Assembly: GCA_902604305.1 (NCBI GenBank)
Contig: CACKXS010000004.1
Location: forward strand, 1 to 64,000
Length of the DNA stretch: 64,000 nucleotides
Reading direction: 5' to 3'
Source of the DNA: an uncultured Pelagibacteraceae bacterium
GTDB lineage: Bacteria; Pseudomonadota; Alphaproteobacteria; Pelagibacterales; Pelagibacteraceae
Within the stretch, counting starts at the first letter, position 1, and every line of letters begins with the position of its first letter. Positions 10,323 through 21,578 of this stretch are shown here, in pieces. The notes below the pieces were generated by a model, which ran no database searches, was not told where the DNA came from, and was given only the letters and a program-made list of their open reading frames with translations. A program made the position numbers and the translations under genes.

Positions 10323-11537
10323 ATGAGCAAAATTAAGGTAAAAAACCCAATTGTTGAGTTGGATGGTGATGAAATGACCAGAGTCATATGGGACTTCATC
10401 AAAAAAAAATTAATACTTCAATATTTAGACTTGGGTATTGAATATTATGACCTGGGAATGAAAAGTAGAGATGCAACAAATGACCAAATCACAATAGATT
10501 GTGCAAAAGCAATTAAAAAAAATGGTGTTGGGATTAAATGTGCAACTATTACACCTGATGAAGCAAGAGTAAAAGAATTCAATTTAAAAAAAATGTGGAG
10601 ATCACCTAATGGTACTATAAGAAATATTTTAGGAGGAACAGTTTTTAGAGAACCAATCATCTGTAAAAATATTCCTAAATTGGTTCCAAGTTGGACTAAT
10701 CCAATTTGCATAGGTAGACATGCATTTGGAGATCAATATAGAGCAACAGATTTTAAAGTTCCTGGAAAAGGAAAATTAGAAATAAAATGGACTTCGGAAG
10801 ATGGTAGTGAAAAAAAAGAATTTGAGGTATTTAATTTTCCAGGTTCAGGTGTTGCGCTATCAATGTATAACTTGGATCAATCAATAAAAGATTTTGCTAG
10901 AGCCTGTATGAATTATGGACTTAATAGAAAATGGCCAGTTTACCTTTCAACAAAAAATACGATACTAAAAAATTATGACGGTCGATTTAAAGATTTATTC
11001 CAAGAAGTTTTTGATAAAGAATTTAAAGAAAAATTTAAAGAAAGAGAAATAACTTATGAACATAGGCTTATAGATGACATGGTGGCATGCGCTATGAAAT
11101 GGAATGGAAACTATATTTGGGCCTGCAAAAATTATGATGGAGATGTACAATCCGATACGGTTGCTCAAGGATTTGGGTCTTTGGGCCTTATGAGTAGTGT
11201 TCTAATGACACCTGATGGAAATACTATAGAAGCGGAAGCTGCACATGGGACTGTTACTAGACATTATAGACTGCATCAACAAGGAAAAGAAACATCAACA
11301 AATCCAATAGCGTCTATATTTGCATGGGCAAGAGGCCTTTATCATAGAGGAAAGATGGATAATAATGAGGAACTTAAAAAATTTGTAAAAACTTTAGAAA
11401 AAGTCTGCATTGAAACAGTTGAAAGTGGCTTAATGACAAAAGATTTAGCAATTTTGGTTGGTCCTTCAAGCAAATATCTCACGACAAATCAATTTTTAGA
11501 TGTGATTGATGGAAACCTTAAAAATAAGCTAAATTAA
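10323..11537 (+). CDS. icd: NADP-dependent isocitrate dehydrogenase
   Basis: [49 protein letters not shown]. Confidence 0.96.
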   Translation: MSKIKVKNPIVELDGDEMTRVIWDFIKKKLILQYLDLGIEYYDLGMKSRDATNDQITIDCAKAIKKNGVGIKCATITPDEARVKEFNLKKMWRSPNGTIRNILGGTVFREPIICKNIPKLVPSWTNPICIGRHAFGDQYRATDFKVPGKGKLEIKWTSEDGSEKKEFEVFNFPGSGVALSMYNLDQSIKDFARACMNYGLNRKWPVYLSTKNTILKNYDGRFKDLFQEVFDKEFKEKFKEREITYEHRLIDDMVACAMKWNGNYIWACKNYDGDVQSDTVAQGFGSLGLMSSVLMTPDGNTIEAEAAHGTVTRHYRLHQQGKETSTNPIASIFAWARGLYHRGKMDNNEELKKFVKTLEKVCIETVESGLMTKDLAILVGPSSKYLTTNQFLDVIDGNLKNKLN

Positions 11538-14195
11538 AGATTTAATTTGGTCGATAGCATTATCTATTTTTGAACTATCAATTCCACCAGCCTGAGCAAA
11601 ATCAGGTCTGCCACCTCCTCCTTTTCCTCCAATAATTTCCGATCCAATTTTTACTAATTTAACAGCATCATATTTTTTTGTTAGATTTTCAGTAACACCA
11701 ATTGCTAATCCAATTTTTTCATCTTTAATTGCAAAAATAACTATAACGCCTTCGGTTAGTTCTTTTTTTCCATTATCAACTAGTTTTCTTAAATCTTTAG
11801 GAGGTAAATCAATTACTTTTTGAAATCTAACTTTGACATTATTTATAGTTTTATCATTAATAATATTTTTTGATTTATCGCTTAAAGTTGACTGGACTAA
11901 AAGTTGTTCATAATGCCTTGTTAAATCTTTAATTAAAGTTTGCTGATTTTCATTAGTGATATTGGGTTTGCCCCCTAATTTAATTATTTTTTCAGATAAA
12001 TCTTTAATTGTTTCTTCACTTTTTTCATTTTCAAGGTCACTGAGTTTTTCTTTTTTATTTAAATATTCTTGTAATTGCTTATCTCTTAAAGCTTCCACTC
12101 TTCTCACCCCTGCTGCTATAGAAGATTGGCTAACAATCTTAAATTTTCCTATATCGCCAGTATTTCTTACATGTGTCCCACCGCATAATTCTGTTGAGAA
12201 ATAACGTTCTTTTTCACTTCCCATTGATAAAACTCTAACTTCATCTCCATATTTTTCACCAAAAAGAGCTAATGCACCATTATCAACTGCCTCTTTTGGT
12301 GTCATAATTCTTGTTTTAACTTCAGATTTTTTTTCAACCATAGAATTTACAAAATTTTCTATTTTTTTTATTTCATCGTTTGAAATAGGCTTCATGTGAC
12401 TAAAATCAAATCTTAATCTATTAGGTTCAACTAGAGAACCTTTTTGGGTTACATGAGTACCGAGTACTCTTCTTAATGATTCATGCAATAGATGTGTTGC
12501 TGAATGATAAGCTCTAACATCGTTTCTTCTATTTACATCAATTTTCATTTCAACATTATCATTCACTTTAATAGATCCATTGATTACTTTGCCATAATGA
12601 ACAAATAAGTCTCCTAACTGTTTTTGTACATCATGTACTTCAAATTTAAATTCTCCAGAGGTAATTTCTCCGGTATCTCCAACTTGGCCACCAGATTCTC
12701 CATAAAAAGGTGTTTGATTTGTAATTATCATTCCTTCATCATTACCGGATAAGCTTTTTACTTCTTTGTTATCTTTTAATAATGACAAAATCTTTCCTTC
12801 AGCATGGTCAGTTTCATAACCTAAAAATTCTGATGGGCCTAATCTATCTTTAATTTCAAACCATATCTTATTGACTGAACTATCACCTGATCCTTTCCAA
12901 TTTTTCTTAGCAAGTTCTCTACTTTCATTCATTAAAGTTTCAAATTTTTTATTGTCTATTTTTAATGACTTATTTTTTAAAATATCTTCAGTTAAGTCTA
13001 GAGGAAATCCGTATGTGTCATATAATTTAAAAGCTATTTCACCAGGTAAAACTTTATCAATTTTTGAAATTTCATCATTTAAAATTTTCATCCCTCTTTC
13101 TAATAAAACTAAAAATTTTTCTTCTTCTGTCTTTAAAGTTTCTTTAATTAACGACTCTGCTCTTACAAGTTCAGGATAATTTCCTGACATCTCATCCATT
13201 AAAGTTTTAAAAATATTATAAAAAATTGGTTGTTTCGATCCTAGTAAATGAGAATGTCTCATCCCTCTTCTCATAATTCTTCTTAATACATAACCTCTTC
13301 CTTCGTTTGATGGCAAAACACCTTCTGCAATTAAAAATGAACTTGCTCTCAAATGATCTGCGATTACTCTAAAACTAGAAACATTTTTTTCATCAGGTTT
13401 AACTTTAACTGCTTCAGAAATTGAATTTATTAATTTTTTAAAATGATCTGTTTCATAATTATCATGTGTGCCTTGTAGCAAAGCTGCAATTCTCTCTAAA
13501 CCCATTCCTGTATCAACAGAAGGTTTTGGTAAATTTATTCTTTTTTCTTTAGAAATTTGTTCAAATTGCATAAATACTAAATTCCAAATTTCGATGTATC
13601 TATCGCCATCTTGATTTTTTGTACCAGGCAATCCACCTTTTAGGTGATCACCATGATCATAAAATATTTCTGAGCAAGGACCACAAGGTCCTGTTTCACC
13701 CATGGACCAAAAATTATCTGATGTTGCAATCTTAATAATTTTATCTTCTCCCAACCCTGTTATTTTTTTCCAAAGATTAAGTGCTTCTTCATCTTCGTTA
13801 AAAACTGTAAAATAAAGCCTATTTTTGTCTAAATCAAAGTCTTTGGTTACCAAATTCCAAGCTAGTTCAATAGCTCTTTCTTTAAAATAATCTCCAAATG
13901 AAAAATTTCCAAGCATCTCAAAAAATGTATGGTGCCTTGGTGTATAACCAACATTTTCGAGATCATTATGCTTTCCTCCAGCTCTTACGCACTTTTGGGA
14001 TGTGGTTGCTGTTTTATAATCTCTTTTTTCTAACCCAGTAAAAACATTTTTAAATTGAACCATTCCTGAATTTGCAAACATTAATGTTGGGTCGTTATTA
14101 GGAACTAAGTTACTAGAGTCCACAATTTTATGACCATTCTTCTCAAAATATTTGAGAAAAGTACTTCTTATTTCATTAAGCGTTTTGTCTGCCAT
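11529..14195 (-). CDS. alaS: alanyl-tRNA synthetase
   Basis: ORF 888 aa; [48 protein letters not shown]-terminal [16 protein letters not shown]. Confidence 0.97.
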   Translation of the reverse strand: MADKTLNEIRSTFLKYFEKNGHKIVDSSNLVPNNDPTLMFANSGMVQFKNVFTGLEKRDYKTATTSQKCVRAGGKHNDLENVGYTPRHHTFFEMLGNFSFGDYFKERAIELAWNLVTKDFDLDKNRLYFTVFNEDEEALNLWKKITGLGEDKIIKIATSDNFWSMGETGPCGPCSEIFYDHGDHLKGGLPGTKNQDGDRYIEIWNLVFMQFEQISKEKRINLPKPSVDTGMGLERIAALLQGTHDNYETDHFKKLINSISEAVKVKPDEKNVSSFRVIADHLRASSFLIAEGVLPSNEGRGYVLRRIMRRGMRHSHLLGSKQPIFYNIFKTLMDEMSGNYPELVRAESLIKETLKTEEEKFLVLLERGMKILNDEISKIDKVLPGEIAFKLYDTYGFPLDLTEDILKNKSLKIDNKKFETLMNESRELAKKNWKGSGDSSVNKIWFEIKDRLGPSEFLGYETDHAEGKILSLLKDNKEVKSLSGNDEGMIITNQTPFYGESGGQVGDTGEITSGEFKFEVHDVQKQLGDLFVHYGKVINGSIKVNDNVEMKIDVNRRNDVRAYHSATHLLHESLRRVLGTHVTQKGSLVEPNRLRFDFSHMKPISNDEIKKIENFVNSMVEKKSEVKTRIMTPKEAVDNGALALFGEKYGDEVRVLSMGSEKERYFSTELCGGTHVRNTGDIGKFKIVSQSSIAAGVRRVEALRDKQLQEYLNKKEKLSDLENEKSEETIKDLSEKIIKLGGKPNITNENQQTLIKDLTRHYEQLLVQSTLSDKSKNIINDKTINNVKVRFQKVIDLPPKDLRKLVDNGKKELTEGVIVIFAIKDEKIGLAIGVTENLTKKYDAVKLVKIGSEIIGGKGGGGRPDFAQAGGIDSSKIDNAIDQIKSLI

Positions 14196-14244
14196 ATTTC
14201 TAAAATACAGCTTTTTTATATGATGTCTATATATCTGTAGGGAA

Positions 14245-14270
14245 AAAAGGCGCCCAAAAGAGCGCCTTTT
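14245..14270 (-). terminator. intrinsic terminator downstream of recA
   Basis: Perfect 9-bp inverted repeat AAAAGGCGC (14245-14253) / GCGCCTTTT (14262-14270) with 8-nt loop, followed on the minus strand by a T-run (14248-14243). Confidence 0.85.
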
Positions 14271-14289
14271 AATAACTAAAAGTTATATG

Positions 14290-15405
14290 CTAATTTTTTT
14301 TCGTAGGTACTTCCTCTGGAGATTCTGCCTTTTCTTTCTCAATCGGATTACCTTCAATTTTTTTAGAAATAAGACCAGCTTTTTCTCTTATTGCCATTTC
14401 TATTTCTGCTGCAGCCTTAGGATTTTGTTCAAGGAATAATTTTGCATTTTCTTTTCCTTGGCCAATTTTTTCGCCCTTGTAAGCATACCAAGCACCTGAT
14501 TTTTCAACTATCTCTGCTTTTGCCCCAAGATCAATCAGTTCTCCAGTTTTACTTATTCCTTTTCCATACATTAGGTCAAATTCAACTACCTTAAATGGTG
14601 GCGCAACTTTATTTTTAACAACTTTTACTCTAGTTGCGTTTCCAATAATTTCATCTTTATCTTTGATGGCACCTATTCTTCTTATATCCATTCTAACTGA
14701 TGAATAAAATTTCAGTGCATTTCCTCCAGAGGTTGTTTCTGGACTTCCAAACATTACACCAATTTTCATTCTAATTTGGTTAATGAAAATAACCATTGTA
14801 TTTGTTCGAGAAACAGATCCGGTTAATTTTCTTAATGCCTGACTCATTAATCTTGATTGAAGGCCTACATGATGATCTCCCATCTCTCCTTCAATTTCAG
14901 CTCTTGGTGTTAATGCTGCAACAGAATCAACCACAATAACTGACATTGATCCTGATTTAATTAAAGTATCAGTAATTTCTAAAGCTTGTTCACCAGTATC
15001 TGGTTGAGAAATTAATAGTTCTTCAGTATTAACGCCTAATTTTTTTGCATAAACTGGATCTAATGCATGTTCTGCATCAACAAATCCACAAATACCACCG
15101 GCTTTCTGTGCTTCAGCTATAACTTGTAAAGCTAGTGTTGTTTTTCCAGATGACTCTGGCCCATAAATTTCAACAATTCTTCCTTTTGGCAATCCTCCAA
15201 TACCAAGCGCAAGGTCTAAACTTAGAGATCCTGTTGAAACAGACTCTACATCCATAGCTTTTTGTTGACCTAGCTTCATCACAGAGCCTTTTCCAAAGTT
15301 ATCTGTAATTTGGCTAATTGCTGCTTCTAGAGCTTTATTTTTTTCTTTGTTTTCCAATTCTTTATCTTTAGTGGATTTCACCACTTTTAAGTTATTTTTA
15401 GTCAT
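14290..15405 (-). CDS. recA: recombinase RecA
   Basis: [67 protein letters not shown]. Confidence 0.98.
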   Translation of the reverse strand: MTKNNLKVVKSTKDKELENKEKNKALEAAISQITDNFGKGSVMKLGQQKAMDVESVSTGSLSLDLALGIGGLPKGRIVEIYGPESSGKTTLALQVIAEAQKAGGICGFVDAEHALDPVYAKKLGVNTEELLISQPDTGEQALEITDTLIKSGSMSVIVVDSVAALTPRAEIEGEMGDHHVGLQSRLMSQALRKLTGSVSRTNTMVIFINQIRMKIGVMFGSPETTSGGNALKFYSSVRMDIRRIGAIKDKDEIIGNATRVKVVKNKVAPPFKVVEFDLMYGKGISKTGELIDLGAKAEIVEKSGAWYAYKGEKIGQGKENAKLFLEQNPKAAAEIEMAIREKAGLISKKIEGNPIEKEKAESPEEVPTKKN

Positions 15406-15454
15406 TTTTTGCCTCTTTTTTTAGGTTTTTTAACAGTCGAATCATATTTTAAAT

Positions 15455-15469
15455 GTACACATTTTGTTC
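15455..15469 (-). promoter_or_regulatory. putative SOS (LexA-type) operator upstream of recA
   Basis: Minus strand GAACAAAATGTGTAC, one mismatch from GAAC-N7-GAAC; extended sequence AGAACAAAATGTGTACATTTAA resembles the site upstream of umuD. Confidence 0.7.
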
Positions 15470-15513
15470 TCATTGGCAATAAAAATATTTCTTTAGCTCA
15501 AAAAAACCCCAAT

Positions 15514-16809
15514 TTATTTGATTTTTAAATAGTCGCTATTAAGCAATCCTATTGATTTTAAGAGATTAAATTGGGAAAGAAGATAGTTTCTTTCTGAATT
15601 AGCTAATGAAATTTGTGCATTCAGCAAAAAAGAATTTGATTGAATAACATCAAGAGTTGTTCTTCCTAGGCCACTTTCGTACTCAGCTGTAATTCCTTCG
15701 TTTGCTATTTCTGCAGCTTTAACTTGTAGTTCAACTGAGTTTAACAAACTTTTACTAGATTGAAAATTTGACCAAGCACTTGCAACATTTGTGTCATTTG
15801 TCTTAGTTGTGTTATTTAAAAGTAATCTTTTTCTAGCTTGTAAATTTATATTTTTTTTGTATTTAGCTCTATTTTTACCTCCTGTATAAAAAGGCCAAGA
15901 TACTGTTGCTTTTAAAATATCTTTTTCTCTATCATTATAAGTAGAGCTTAAATCTTCACTGTAAGATCTTTCAAAAGATAATTTAGCAGTTGGCGATAAG
16001 TCTGATTTTGCAATTATTGTATCTTTCTCAGATTGTTCATATTCTAGTTTAGCAATAATTAAATCAGGATTATTTTTTTTTGATAATTCAATTGCTGAAT
16101 TTAAATCTGTTGGCATTATGAAATTTAGTTTTGAATTTTTTTCTAATATATTAGAATTTGATAGTGGTCCGATAATATTTTCATAATTTAATTTACTTGT
16201 TAAAACTTCATTTTCAGCTTGAATAAATTTTGCCTGGGCTTCGGCCAAAGAGGATTCTGATTGAGCAACATCTGATATAGTTACCTGTCCTCTTTCAAGT
16301 CTAATACTGTCCGTCTCAACTTGTCTTTCCAATAAGTTGACATTTACTTTATTAATTTCAAATTTTTCATTTGCCAAAATAAGCCCAGAGTAAGCTTCTA
16401 TTGCTTTATACAAAATATCTTGTTCTTTTTTTAGGAGTTTTGCTATTGCAAGTTTGATGCCAATTTTATTTTTTTCGTACTCAGCGCTTCTTCCAGAATC
16501 AAATAATGTTTGTTCTATAGTTATCGTAGTTGTTTGGGGATCTACATCTGTAACAGCAGCATCACCTCCTGACTGATTTGTTAATTTATTTGTATCTTCT
16601 CTGCTTTTACTTCCACTTAAAGTTAGAGTTGGATGATATTCTCCTTTAGAAATATTTAAATCTTCTTCAGAAACTTTAATATTTTCTCTTTCAGCATTTA
16701 ACTCAGTGTTATTGTTATAAGCTTGAGTAAGAGCCTCAGAAATAGTTACTGCAAATACCTTGGGTATAAAAAAAATTAACGAAATTATAATTAAAATTAC
16801 TTTTTTCAT
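15514..16809 (-). CDS. tolC: TolC family outer membrane efflux protein
   Basis: ORF; signal peptide, VTISEALTQAYNNNTELNAE, ESSLAEAQAKFIQAENE repeats, C-terminal LLKSIGLL. Confidence 0.85.
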   Translation of the reverse strand: MKKVILIIISLIFFIPKVFAVTISEALTQAYNNNTELNAERENIKVSEEDLNISKGEYHPTLTLSGSKSREDTNKLTNQSGGDAAVTDVDPQTTTITIEQTLFDSGRSAEYEKNKIGIKLAIAKLLKKEQDILYKAIEAYSGLILANEKFEINKVNVNLLERQVETDSIRLERGQVTISDVAQSESSLAEAQAKFIQAENEVLTSKLNYENIIGPLSNSNILEKNSKLNFIMPTDLNSAIELSKKNNPDLIIAKLEYEQSEKDTIIAKSDLSPTAKLSFERSYSEDLSSTYNDREKDILKATVSWPFYTGGKNRAKYKKNINLQARKRLLLNNTTKTNDTNVASAWSNFQSSKSLLNSVELQVKAAEIANEGITAEYESGLGRTTLDVIQSNSFLLNAQISLANSERNYLLSQFNLLKSIGLLNSDYLKIK

Positions 16810-17733
16810 CTATCTAAATTTAATTGAATTAATTTGATGATTACTATTTAATTTCATTACAATCGAGGCATATTTTGGCGCATCTTTAAACATTCTTTGG
16901 GTAGTTCTTTGGTATGTTTGCATAAAATTTATTATATCACTTCTATTCATAATTCTTAAATTTCTTTTATTTTTTGATTTTAACCAAAGCATTTTTTCTT
17001 GTTTTATTCTCCATTTTTGAAGCATTTTAAAATTATTAGCCCTAAGATAAATTAATTCATTAATTTGTTTAAATAAATTTTTATAATGCGTTTTCAATTG
17101 AATATTAACATAATTTCTCCAAACTAAATCTGGGTCTTCTATTTTTTCTAATGAATTTATAGATCTAACAAGCTCTGAATTTTTTTGAGCTTTTGCACCA
17201 ACACACCAGCCTTCAAAAATTATTACATCTGGTCTTGAATTAATTTTATACCATAACTTTTTGTGGCATCTATCGTCTTTAGATTTATCAAATTTTGGTA
17301 ATCTTAATTTACTAAATTTTTTATTTTTAATTTTTTTAAAGAATTCATAAATAATTCTATAATCATGAGTTCCTGGCACTCCCCTTGTCATTAATAAAGG
17401 ATGCTTAGTGATCGATAATTTTTTTCTATCTTTTCTAGTTTTATAAAAATCATCAATAGAAATTTTAAAAACTTTAAGTTTAAAATATTTTTTTAATATC
17501 AAAGATATTATTGTAGTGATTGTAGTTTTTCCTGTTCCTTGTCCTCCTGCTAAACCAATAATCAATGGAGATTTTTTATTTAATTTATTTGCTATCCAAA
17601 AACTTGTGGGTATTAAATAAGATTTAAGCATCTTATTTTTATTTTTAAATTTATTTGTTTTTGTTTCTTGTAAATTTATAAATTTAAAACAATCATTTTT
17701 TACTTTCTTATAACACTCATCAATTGACTGCAT
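16810..17733 (-). CDS. D-glycerate 3-kinase-like P-loop kinase
   Basis: ORF; Walker A GLAGGQGTGKTT, SIDDFY, RGVPGTHD, IFEGWCVG typical of plant-type glycerate kinase/PRK-like family. Confidence 0.75.
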   Translation of the reverse strand: MQSIDECYKKVKNDCFKFINLQETKTNKFKNKNKMLKSYLIPTSFWIANKLNKKSPLIIGLAGGQGTGKTTITTIISLILKKYFKLKVFKISIDDFYKTRKDRKKLSITKHPLLMTRGVPGTHDYRIIYEFFKKIKNKKFSKLRLPKFDKSKDDRCHKKLWYKINSRPDVIIFEGWCVGAKAQKNSELVRSINSLEKIEDPDLVWRNYVNIQLKTHYKNLFKQINELIYLRANNFKMLQKWRIKQEKMLWLKSKNKRNLRIMNRSDIINFMQTYQRTTQRMFKDAPKYASIVMKLNSNHQINSIKFR

Positions 17734-17739
17734 ATAAAA

Positions 17740-18108
17740 TTATTTTTTTTGATCTAGAGGATGGTTTTCTCCATCATTAACTGGAACATTTTCTATCTCG
17801 AATGGCTTAATGCCTTCAATGCAAGCAATATTTACACCATAGATTTTTGGATTACTTCTTGGTCTGTTATGTGTATGAATGCCACAAACTTTACAAAAAT
17901 AATGTTGAGCAGTTTTTGTTTTAAATTGATAAAGTGTTAAAAGATTTTCTCCTTTAACTAGTTTAAAATCATCTGGTCCTGTAACTCCTATGATGTATCC
18001 TTTTCTTTTACAGATGGAACAATTGCAACGCATAATCTTTTGAAATCCATTTTCAGGAACATTAACTTCTGCTTCTACTCCTCCACAATGGCAAGTTAGT
18101 TTTTTCAT
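17740..18108 (-). CDS. GFA/CENP-V domain protein (glutathione-dependent formaldehyde-activating family)
   Basis: ORF; CHCGGV, CNCSICKRKG, HYFCKVCGIHTHNRPRSNP. Confidence 0.8.
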   Translation of the reverse strand: MKKLTCHCGGVEAEVNVPENGFQKIMRCNCSICKRKGYIIGVTGPDDFKLVKGENLLTLYQFKTKTAQHYFCKVCGIHTHNRPRSNPKIYGVNIACIEGIKPFEIENVPVNDGENHPLDQKK

Positions 18109-18148
18109 TTATATTTCTCCTTTAATATATTATTTCCTAAAAGTTTTT

Positions 18149-18326
18149 TCATTCAATTCTATTATCGTAATTGCTAAAAAAGTATTTTTCTACGCCAGTC
18201 CAAAGTATTATACCCGCACCTATCCACGTTAAGTGATAAGGTCCAATACCTAGCAAGCCTATCATTCCAATAATAAAACCAACTGTGTTTCCTCTAGCAA
18301 AAGGTGTTTTAAAAAGTTTTTTCATT
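18149..18326 (-). pseudogene. small membrane protein ORF disrupted by an apparent +1 frameshift in a T5 run
   Basis: Starts ATGAAAAAACTTTTTAAAACACCTTTTTGC-TAG. Removing one T gives a 58-aa protein MKKLFKTPFARGNTVGFIIGMIGLLGIGPYHLTWIGAGIILWTGVEKYFFSNYDNRIE ending at TGA (18149-18151). The ATG lies 2 bp after the upstream gene's stop. Confidence 0.45.
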
Positions 18327-18328
18327 TT

Positions 18329-18577
18329 TTAAGGTATCCAACAAGTGGCAACGTGTTTTTCTACACTATAAACACAAGTGATTAATCTAAACTTACTACC
18401 AGATCCATCACTTATTAAATTATATTGATAATATCCTGATTCAATTATGTTTGTTGAATGTAGCTCATAACCTTCTTCTAATAATGTATTAATTTTTTTG
18501 AAACCTATCATTGGAAGTGAACTTGCACTTCCTGCAAAAAATAAACCCAGAACCACGATCCCTAAAATTTTTTTCAT
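18329..18577 (-). CDS. small secreted protein of unknown function (start MKKILG; ORF track extends to 18589)
   Basis: ORF 82-86 aa with signal peptide MKKILGIVVLGLFFAGSASS and two Cys in the C-terminus. Confidence 0.6.
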   Translation of the reverse strand: MKKILGIVVLGLFFAGSASSLPMIGFKKINTLLEEGYELHSTNIIESGYYQYNLISDGSGSKFRLITCVYSVEKHVATCWIP

Positions 18578-18649
18578 ATTAGTATCCAACGAAACTATCC
18601 TTGGTTGAAGTTATCCACAAGCATACAAAATGTGGTTTCAATGTTCACG

Positions 18650-18671
18650 TTTTGATTCACTTTTGATTCAC
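18650..18671. repeat. 11-bp tandem direct repeat TTTTGATTCAC x2
   Basis: ttttgattcac|ttttgattcac contiguous in the 18590-18747 divergent intergenic region. Confidence 0.85.
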
Positions 18672-18695
18672 TTCCAGACTCAAAATACAACCTGA

Positions 18696-18722
18696 TTGAC
18701 ACTACTGAATAACTTATATATT
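18696..18722 (+). promoter_or_regulatory. putative sigma70-type promoter for umuDC
   Basis: TTGACA (18696-18701), 15-bp spacer, TATATT (18717-18722), with the SOS-type box just downstream. Confidence 0.5.
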
Positions 18723-18727
18723 AATTA

Positions 18728-18742
18728 GAACAAAATAAGAAC
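18728..18742 (+). promoter_or_regulatory. SOS (LexA-type) operator upstream of umuD
   Basis: Exact GAAC-AAAATAA-GAAC (GAAC-N7-GAAC, the alphaproteobacterial LexA box) 5 bp before the umuD ATG. Confidence 0.8.
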
Positions 18743-18747
18743 ATTTT

Positions 18748-19143
18748 ATGAAGCTAACTATACCTTATTATTTACACAAAGCCGGCGCGGGTTTTCCATC
18801 CCCTGCAACAGATTATATTGAGGAAGATATTGATCTAAATATTCATTTGATCAAAAATGTTCCAGCAACCTTCATCATAAGAGTTCAAGGAAAATCAATG
18901 GTCGATGTTGGTATTAATGATGGCGATCTATTAGTTGTTGATAAGAGCTTAACACCAAAAAACTTTTCAACAGTTATAGCAAATGTTCATGATGAACTTG
19001 TAGTTAAAAGTTTTGTTCAAGAAAGAGATAAAAAATTTTTAACATCTGGATCTAAAAATTTTGAGGATAGAATTTTAATTAATGAAGAAGAAGATATTTT
19101 TATTTGGGGGGTTGTAACTTATGTCATCCATTCAACGTACTAA
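18748..19143 (+). CDS. umuD: UmuD-like S24 peptidase
   Basis: [41 protein letters not shown]24 Ser motif. Confidence 0.92.
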   Translation: MKLTIPYYLHKAGAGFPSPATDYIEEDIDLNIHLIKNVPATFIIRVQGKSMVDVGINDGDLLVVDKSLTPKNFSTVIANVHDELVVKSFVQERDKKFLTSGSKNFEDRILINEEEDIFIWGVVTYVIHSTY

Positions 19144-20401
19144 AAAAATAGCACTAGTTGATTGTAATTCTTTCTATGTTTCATGTGAAAGATTATTTAA
19201 TCCTAAAATAAGAAAAAAACCTGTTGTTGTCTTATCAAATAATGATGGGTGTATTGTTTCAAGATCTAATGAAGCAAAAGCATTGGGAATAAAAATGGGA
19301 GAACCTTATTTTAAAGCAAAAGATATTATTATTAAAAATAATGTTCAAGTTTTTTCATCTGGTTATTCTCTATATGGAGATATTTCAAGAAGAGTTATGC
19401 GAACTTTAAAACGTTTTAATTCTGATATAGAAGTTTATTCAATTGATGAGGCCTTTCTAGATTTATCAAATTTTTCTGATGACGAAGTAGAAGATGTTGG
19501 AAAAGAAATTAGAAGCACAGTTTTACAGTGGACTGGTATTCCAACAAGTATTGGTATTGCTAAAACAAAAACCTTAAGCAAAGTTGCAAATCATATTGCT
19601 AAAAAAAAAGAATCAGGAGTTACAAGTTTAATTGGAATTGAAAATATTGATCCAATATTAGAGAAGGTAGAAATAAATGATGTCTGGGGTGTTGGAAAAC
19701 AATTAACTAAATTTTATCACCAAAATGGAATTTATAATGCTAAACAATTAAAAAATATTTCTAATACTTGGATTAAAAAAAGTTCTAATGTCTTAAGTTC
19801 AAGAACTGCAATGGAACTTAGAGGTATTTCTTGTATTGATATTGAAAAAACTGTATCAAAAAGAAAAAGTTGTGTAGTATCACGTTCATTTGGCCAAAGA
19901 GTAGAAAAGTTTCAAGAATTAAAAGAGGCTATTTCAAATTACTGTTTGAATGCTTCAGAAAAAATTCGATCAGAGTCTTTAATTGCAAAATCAATAACTG
20001 TTTTTATTAGAACAAGTCCTTTCCAAAGTAAGTTTGGATATTATTCAAATTCAAAAACAATTGATTTTCCAGTTGGAACAAATAATAGTATTGAAATAGT
20101 TAAGACTGCCTTAACTGCTTTAGAAAATATTTTTAAAAATGGTTATCGTTATCAAAAAGCAGGCGTATTACTAACAGGACTGTCAAATGACGAAGGAAAA
20201 AAGAATTTATTCTCATCAGAAAAAGATGAAAAGATAAGTAGTTTAATGAAATCAATTGATAACACAAATTATAGGTATGGCAGATCTGCTATAAGTCTTG
20301 CTAGCGCAGGAGTTCAAAAGAGATGGAATATGAAAAGAGAACACTCTTCTAGAATAGATACGGCAGATTTTCATTTATTACCAACGATTAGAGCTATTTA
20401 G
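19121..20401 (+). CDS. umuC: error-prone DNA polymerase V subunit UmuC (Y family)
   Basis: [44 protein letters not shown]; overlaps umuD by 23 bp. Confidence 0.95.
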   Translation: MSSIQRTKKIALVDCNSFYVSCERLFNPKIRKKPVVVLSNNDGCIVSRSNEAKALGIKMGEPYFKAKDIIIKNNVQVFSSGYSLYGDISRRVMRTLKRFNSDIEVYSIDEAFLDLSNFSDDEVEDVGKEIRSTVLQWTGIPTSIGIAKTKTLSKVANHIAKKKESGVTSLIGIENIDPILEKVEINDVWGVGKQLTKFYHQNGIYNAKQLKNISNTWIKKSSNVLSSRTAMELRGISCIDIEKTVSKRKSCVVSRSFGQRVEKFQELKEAISNYCLNASEKIRSESLIAKSITVFIRTSPFQSKFGYYSNSKTIDFPVGTNNSIEIVKTALTALENIFKNGYRYQKAGVLLTGLSNDEGKKNLFSSEKDEKISSLMKSIDNTNYRYGRSAISLASAGVQKRWNMKREHSSRIDTADFHLLPTIRAI

Positions 20402-21578
20402 TGAAATGACAGTAAGGTTCAACCACTGTCCAGGAAGCACTGCCAAATCCTCTTTTTGATATATTCTCAAATACAGTGAGTATTTTTCTTTGATAATTAT
20501 TAAGATTATTTTTATTTTCATACCATTGTTTTAATCTTTGAATATTTTCATGATCTGGAAATCTTGAAGCGTAAGCGTACAGCCAGCCCCAGTTACTTCC
20601 TGAATTTGATTTAAGATCTTGAACTTTATAATTTTTTGCTGGTCCCGGAAATCTATTTTCTTTGGCATATTTAAAAACAATTTCATTATTCTCCGTAAAA
20701 TCTATAAAAAATTTAACTAAATTGTGATAATTTTTTCCTTTAAAATCTAAATCCCAAATATTGTAACCCTGATGTTCAGCAATAATTGCTATTACAGCAA
20801 GAGCGTTCATTGCTCTTCCTTGATAAAACATAGCTCTTCCTCCTCTTCTTACTTCAATAGGTAAACTACCATCCTTTCTTTGATATCTAATTGTTGCTTC
20901 ATAATTTCTAAATGCTTTTTTAAACTCTTTATCACTATCAATAAGTATACCGAGTTGCATGTGAGCAACAGCAGAAGATAAAGCGTGGTTATGAGCTCTT
21001 TTTGGGGTTCCACTAGCACCACCGGAATCATAAGTTTTGTCATACAATAAATGTTGATTTTTTTTTACAATTTTTTTGAACCAATCTTTAATAATTCTAT
21101 CTTCTTCTTCAGGTACGCTTGTAACTTGCTTAGCAAATGAGTAAGCAGCTAACATCGGTGAAGCAACATACAAGTTTACTGTTAATGTATCATTCCAATG
21201 TCTTCCCTCATGGTCTGATGGTCCAGTTCTTTTTGCTGCATCTGCTTTTGCCCAATTTAAAATTGTATTTTTTACATGCACACAAGCCTCTTTATTTCCA
21301 CCACTGCATGGAAATGTGAAATTTGTAAATCTGCTTAATGCATAATCATATCTATCGTCTAATCCATATCCAGTTGGTGCTTTAACTTTTAAAATTGGTT
21401 CAATTTTATTTAGTTCTGGACTTACATAAAGTTTGGTTTGGCAATTTTTAAGATTTTTTGGAATTGGAAAAATTATTTCTGGTTTATTTACTTCAGCTTT
21501 TTTTTTGATTTCTCTAAAATTTGCAGAAGAATTGGAAGTAAAAAATAATATTAATACTATTATTGATAATTTTTTCAC
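20394..21578 (-). CDS. alginate lyase (AlgL-like) family secreted protein
   Basis: ORF; signal peptide; [53 protein letters not shown] resembles the alginate-lyase domain core. Confidence 0.65.
   Translation of the reverse strand: MKKLSIIVLILFFTSNSSANFREIKKKAEVNKPEIIFPIPKNLKNCQTKLYVSPELNKIEPILKVKAPTGYGLDDRYDYALSRFTNFTFPCSGGNKEACVHVKNTILNWAKADAAKRTGPSDHEGRHWNDTLTVNLYVASPMLAAYSFAKQVTSVPEEEDRIIKDWFKKIVKKNQHLLYDKTYDSGGASGTPKRAHNHALSSAVAHMQLGILIDSDKEFKKAFRNYEATIRYQRKDGSLPIEVRRGGRAMFYQGRAMNALAVIAIIAEHQGYNIWDLDFKGKNYHNLVKFFIDFTENNEIVFKYAKENRFPGPAKNYKVQDLKSNSGSNWGWLYAYASRFPDHENIQRLKQWYENKNNLNNYQRKILTVFENISKRGFGSASWTVVEPYCHFTK

Noticed and set aside
12871-13179. 102-aa plus-strand ORF within alaS
   Set aside because: Antisense shadow of alanyl-tRNA synthetase.
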